Of a stretch of DNA of 64,000 nucleotides, positions 60,901 through 64,000 are shown in pieces. Numbering within the stretch: the stretch's first letter is position 1; each line of letters begins with the position of its first letter. The stretch comes from Onchidella celtica. Lineage: Eukaryota > Mollusca > Gastropoda > Systellommatophora > Onchidiidae. The translations under genes and the position numbers were made by a program. The stretch is taken from positions 93,029,778 to 93,093,777 of the forward strand of contig OZ007567.1 in the NCBI GenBank assembly GCA_963931925.1, read 5' to 3'. The notes beneath the pieces are model-generated. The model saw nothing but the letters and a program-made list of their open reading frames with translations, made no database searches and had not been told where the DNA came from.

Positions 60901-63134
60901 GTAGAACTGCAACAACGTTTGGAACATGAAACACAGTTGAAAATGCTCTTATTTGTCATAATTTCTAGTTATCCAGTATACAATGATATGAACAACTTTA
61001 TTTCTACTCACGGGAGGTTCTATCTCTGCATGCCAGGTATTTTTCTGCAGCTGAAGTAAGGATATAGATGGGCCATCATAACCAGAATAGGATGTGTCAT
61101 GTCTCTGGAATGGATAAGGTATATATGAAATATCACTGTGTCAGTGCATAACTTCAGTTTATGCAAATGTTTCATATAACCTTTCTTCATATACAATAAC
61201 CAAATAGAATGGCTAGTGGAAACCAATGTAAATTGGTAAATACAAAAAACAAAAACAAAAATCCTTGGCACTCTCACTTACATCATGATGAAAGCGGAAC
61301 CACAATTTCCCTAGAATGCAAACAAGTAACTTTAATTGACTCATTCATGCAGATATTCTAGTTTTTCAAAAACAAATATTAATATCTTTATAATGCACAT
61401 ACACAAATACCTATGAAATCTTTAATTTACAACTGGTTTTCCAAATGCATAACCATTTTGCATAAACTTCTCACCTTCAACCAGCCTTATAAGCTGCTGG
61501 AGAGAAATTTCCAAATTAATGTGGCATCTGAGAAAATACCACCAAGCATTTCTTTGAATGCCATGGATTGAGGTGTTAATAATAAATATTTATTTCACCC
61601 TGCTCACAACAAAAGAAAATGTTGTGGTTGAACGGACTTTACTTACCCTAGAGCCTGTGTCACCTGTCAGCGTTGAAGATGAGGTATCTGTGAAGAGGAA
61701 AATAAGACTACTTAGTGATCATAAAATTCAGTTTTTCTCTGCTGCTACTTTCATGCGTAAGGAACTAGTAGTTGGAGAATGGATCTCTGTTTCAGCTGAT
61801 ATTGGTTTACATTGCAAGCTGTTGGGTCTGCTTTATAAGCTATTGCCAACTTCATTGTTTTGTTAGACATGGCAGAACTGAAACTTTCACATGGTTCCTT
61901 GACCACCATTTCTATTGATACTGGTATCAATATCCCCCCCTCCACCTTTGCATTCTAGATGGCTAAATTATCTGTATATGTTGCAGAATGCACGATTTTT
62001 CCCACAGAAACACATCCAATGCACAACTGTGCAGTTTAAATAAGATAAGAGTCTACATATTCCTTTGAGTTACAATGGGCAGTTCACAGCCAGTGTGGTG
62101 TTCATTTTTTCCAGCTATTCCAAGTACAGCTCTCAATACACAGAATGAGAGCTGAATGTGCAGTAGCAAGGCACAAAATAATGGTACTGCATACATTGTT
62201 CTTCCATAGGCTTATGCATTCTGGTAATGTCAGCAAACAATTTTGCGTTCAATCTCAAAGCAAACTGAATCAACACAAGAAAAGCTGGGGGAGAGAAATA
62301 TTATGTCAACAGTACATAACACAATAACAGATTCTGAACTTCCCCTGAAATAATCCCTCTGACCTTTTTCACTCAAAACAAAAATTCACAACTTACGTGT
62401 GGATCTCTCACGTCTGTCATCATCACCAAAGTCAAAATATCTCTAGAAAATAAAATAAACATGAATAAAAATTAATATGACAGATGATGTGCATATCAAC
62501 AGCTTTTGGAAAAAAAAAATGGAAAGAAAAAAATCCCACAAACAACGTCAAACAACAATGTCAGTTTTCTTGTTAAAATACACAAATAGCTTCCTGAAGC
62601 GTTATTGATGCAACTGTTAGTTTTTGATGACCAGTTTATTAGTTGGTGGACATTCCTCTAAAATTATTTTCACAAGGAATATCTGAAGTAACATATTAGA
62701 ACTTCAATACCGGTATCATAACAATTGCAATTCTTAAAAAAATTGAGCCACATGAGAGTTGTCTCCTATATTTAACAACAGTCAAATGTTAAAGGTGAGA
62801 CTAGGGCAATCTCACCTGCACTAACATGGTGGCTCTCCAATTCAAAGTGCATTGGTAATCTAGTTCCAATTATTCACAACAAATTCTGGGATAAGTATAT
62901 ACAGAGACCATAAAACTACTGACTATAGACTATGAAATGTCCAACATCAGCAAAATTTCCCGCCCAGCTGAATATAAGAAAAAGTCAGCACACAAGAAAA
63001 CAAGTTCAAATAATATTAAAAAAAAGTATTTCACAACTAAGAACTTACAAAATCTCTAGCACCGTAGGCTCCAGCTAATGGCAGGGTGGCAGCTCTGGGA
63101 GCAATGTATGATGGTCCATATCCAGGTTTAGGGG
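57791..63134 (-). CDS. ABLIM-like: C-terminal part of an actin-binding protein with villin-type headpiece (ABLIM/UNC-115-like), 8 exons
   Basis: Eight exons on the - strand join in frame to 503 bases: two leading bases, 166 codons and a stop. The last two exons form a headpiece: IYPFDCLKITNFDLPKDVD, then HLSNQEFETLFNMPRDRFYK, then MAEWKRNDIKRKLDLY. It keeps the core aromatic pattern, the WK actin-crown pair and the basic C-terminal helix, although the usual terminal LF is LY. In ABLIM and UNC-115 the headpiece follows LIM domains and a disordered linker and binds F-actin in axon guidance and cell shape. The visible linker (KPGYGPSYIAPRAATLPL, then RDFRYFDFGDDDRRERS) is unstructured. LIM domains would lie beyond the window. 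Dematin and other headpiece proteins remain possible. Confidence 0.8.
58098..58574. mobile_element. TTAA-flanked MITE, 477 bp (piggyBac-like family 5)
   Basis: TTAA lies at 58098-58101 and 58571-58574. The inverted termini CCCTTTGAACACT are perfect over 13 bp. The interior has no long frame. It sits in the headpiece gene's last intron. Confidence 0.85.
59280..60425 (+). mobile_element. CR1/L2-type LINE 3'-end relic, split by the TTAA element
   Basis: Before the insertion, the + strand reads RPKLWNN, then (after a frameshift) TKQRDNIITFKNRLKTELF, the typical C-terminus of CR1/L2/Jockey-type reverse transcriptases. After the insertion, sequence near 60349-60415 resembles their 3' UTR (agagccttagagc followed by tttgagtgctata and an ATT-containing tail). 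The 779-bp TTAA element therefore landed between the coding end and the 3' tail of an older LINE. Confidence 0.6.
59513..60291. mobile_element. TTAA-flanked element, 779 bp (piggyBac-like family 1, copy 2)
   Basis: TTAA lies at 59513-59516 and 60288-60291, with the same termini as 33504-34282. The two copies have identical length and differ at only scattered bases by eye, implying recent activity of the family. It lies in the opposite gene's intron. Confidence 0.88.
60460..60531 (-). CDS. ABLIM-like: Headpiece gene exon (first half of headpiece)
   Basis: 72 bases, phase 0 at both ends, with acceptor ctttcag and donor gttagt on the - strand. It encodes IYPFDCLKITNFDLPKDVDT and NQLE, equivalent to the YPYE.L.VTN...LP..VD segment of headpieces. 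Confidence 0.9.
61012..61104 (-). CDS. ABLIM-like: Headpiece gene linker exon
   Basis: 93 bases, phase 0 at both ends, with acceptor ccattccag and donor gtgagta. It encodes RHDTSYSGYDGPSISLLQLQ and KNTWHAEIEPP, a flexible stretch directly before the headpiece. Confidence 0.8.
61282..61310 (-). CDS. ABLIM-like: Headpiece gene microexon, 29 bases
   Basis: It follows gcattctag and ends before gtaagtga. With one base carried over it reads GKLWFRFHHD. It is in frame with both neighbours. Confidence 0.75.
61475..61496 (-). CDS. ABLIM-like: Headpiece gene microexon, 22 bases
   Basis: It follows ttctctccag and ends before gtgagaag. It reads QLIRLVE plus one base, which completes the Gly codon of the next exon. 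Together with that exon it adds 51 bases, so the pair can be included or skipped without a frame change. Confidence 0.7.
61647..61687 (-). CDS. ABLIM-like: Headpiece gene small exon, 41 bases
   Basis: It follows cctcttcacag and ends before gtaagtaa. It reads TSSSTLTGDTGSR after completing a split His codon. Serine/threonine-rich linker. Confidence 0.75.
62397..62442 (-). CDS. ABLIM-like: Headpiece gene small exon, 46 bases
   Basis: It follows attttctag and ends before gtaagttg. It reads RYFDFGDDDRRERST plus one base. Together with the 41-base exon it adds 87 bases, a multiple of three. Confidence 0.78.
63049..63134 (-). CDS. ABLIM-like: Headpiece gene exon, most 5' seen in window
   Basis: 86 bases between cattattcag and gtaagttc. 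After two bases of a split codon it reads PKPGYGPSYIAPRAATLPLA and GAYGARDF, a Gly/Ala/Pro-rich linker. Earlier exons must lie beyond 64000. Confidence 0.78.
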
Positions 63135-64000
63135 CTGAATAATGACACAGAAAAAAGGCATATTTAGGATAATAATATGAAAATAACATAAAAGACATAT
63201 TTTCCTAACACCCTGTGCATCTCCTGTATTTCACATTGATTTCTTCGTGTTGAGACAGAAATAGCATGACAAAGTATTTGAGGCGTCCAATTTAAACATT
63301 TTCAAATAACACTGATAACTGAAAGGTAAACATTTCTTTCCTTTCTCTGAAACCTGACAAACAGATTCTAAAGTTGTTTCCTGTCCCAAATAGGTAAAAG
63401 ACTCATTAAACTGTTATTAAATGTATCTCCACTGAAATGTTCATCATAAGTGTGCCTACACTAAACATCACTCTAGTAAAGAAATACTGCATAAATGTAG
63501 ATGTAATGGTCTTGCCACAATAAACAATGCAAAAAGTTTGATGCCAAACATAATTTTGAAATCAATAAGACAATAAACTAAACAACCAATTTCCTTGAGA
63601 AATAACATGGACGAAACAATCAAAACAAAACAAAAAAACAACTGGCAAATCTGCAACACAATCAGCAATACAGTGCACCCTGAATACAATGAGATCCTTG
63701 AGATTTGTTCATTTTTCTTGCTCAAGTAAATCCTGGCAAGTAATTCCCCACTTTTCCCGATTGTTTTCTTTTTCTGAGTGTGTCATATGGCACAAACCCC
63801 CACTTTATCATTGTCCACCTGCACTAGTGTTAAGTAACTCTATAAACTAAGCACAATGTGTGAGCAAGCTATATGAGATTTTCACCTACAGTTGGATGAG
63901 CTCTTCTTGTTTTACAGTGATGGATTTAAATGATGTTCATCATGAACAGTTTTTCCCACGAACAATTAGAGGGAAGTAGAAAGTGGGAACTAGAGGACTG
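63135..64000. other. Intron of the headpiece gene, no exon recognised
   Basis: AT-rich sequence on the 5' side of the last visible exon. I found no further splice-framed coding segment before the window ends. Confidence 0.5.

Overview
The window is animal genomic DNA: AT-rich, with long introns, GT-AG splicing and a dense load of transposon remnants. The proteins and the retroelement mix suggest a lophotrochozoan invertebrate, perhaps a mollusc. This is inference only; nothing in the sequence fixes the species.

Two protein-coding genes lie tail to tail. On the + strand, 24 exons (3429-44929) encode the C-terminal 918 residues of a DOCK-A family protein (DOCK1/2/5, myoblast city, CED-5), a guanine-nucleotide exchange factor for Rac. 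All exon phases agree across the 2757 coding bases. The visible part holds the end of the helical region, the complete DHR-2 exchange domain and a proline-rich tail with a CRK-type SH3 ligand (PPLPEK). One further exon upstream (782-838) and one 24-base cassette exon (25374-25397) are possible. On the - strand, eight small exons (63134 down to 57791) encode the C-terminal 166 residues of a protein ending in a villin-type headpiece, most like actin-binding LIM protein (ABLIM/UNC-115). Both genes belong to Rac and actin cytoskeleton biology, but nothing here shows that they are co-regulated.

The introns carry most of the unusual material. The 11.9 kb DOCK intron at 22642-34544 contains a hAT-like element with an 8-bp target duplication, a near full-length non-LTR retrotransposon (LINE A, - strand) split by a second, 5'-truncated LINE (B) flanked by a 13-bp duplication, a TA-flanked pogo/Tc1-like element and a TTAA-flanked element. 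Seven TTAA-flanked elements (piggyBac-like, no recognisable transposase) occur in the window: 11162-12239, 12878-14512, 16941-17236, 33504-34282, 44095-44200, 58098-58574 and 59513-60291. The 33504 and 59513 elements are the same family and the same length (779 bp); the 106-bp element at 44095 is a derivative of that family.

Other content includes three minisatellites (33, 64 and 70 bp units), an element with long inverted repeats (about 51820-52430), an intronic hairpin (15350-15446), several dispersed repeat pairs and LINE relics at 8264, 40703, 46290 and 59280. The regions 45690-51820 and 52430-57790 contain no gene I can recognise; they may be 3' UTR or intergenic DNA. No tRNA, rRNA, CRISPR array or prokaryotic feature was seen.
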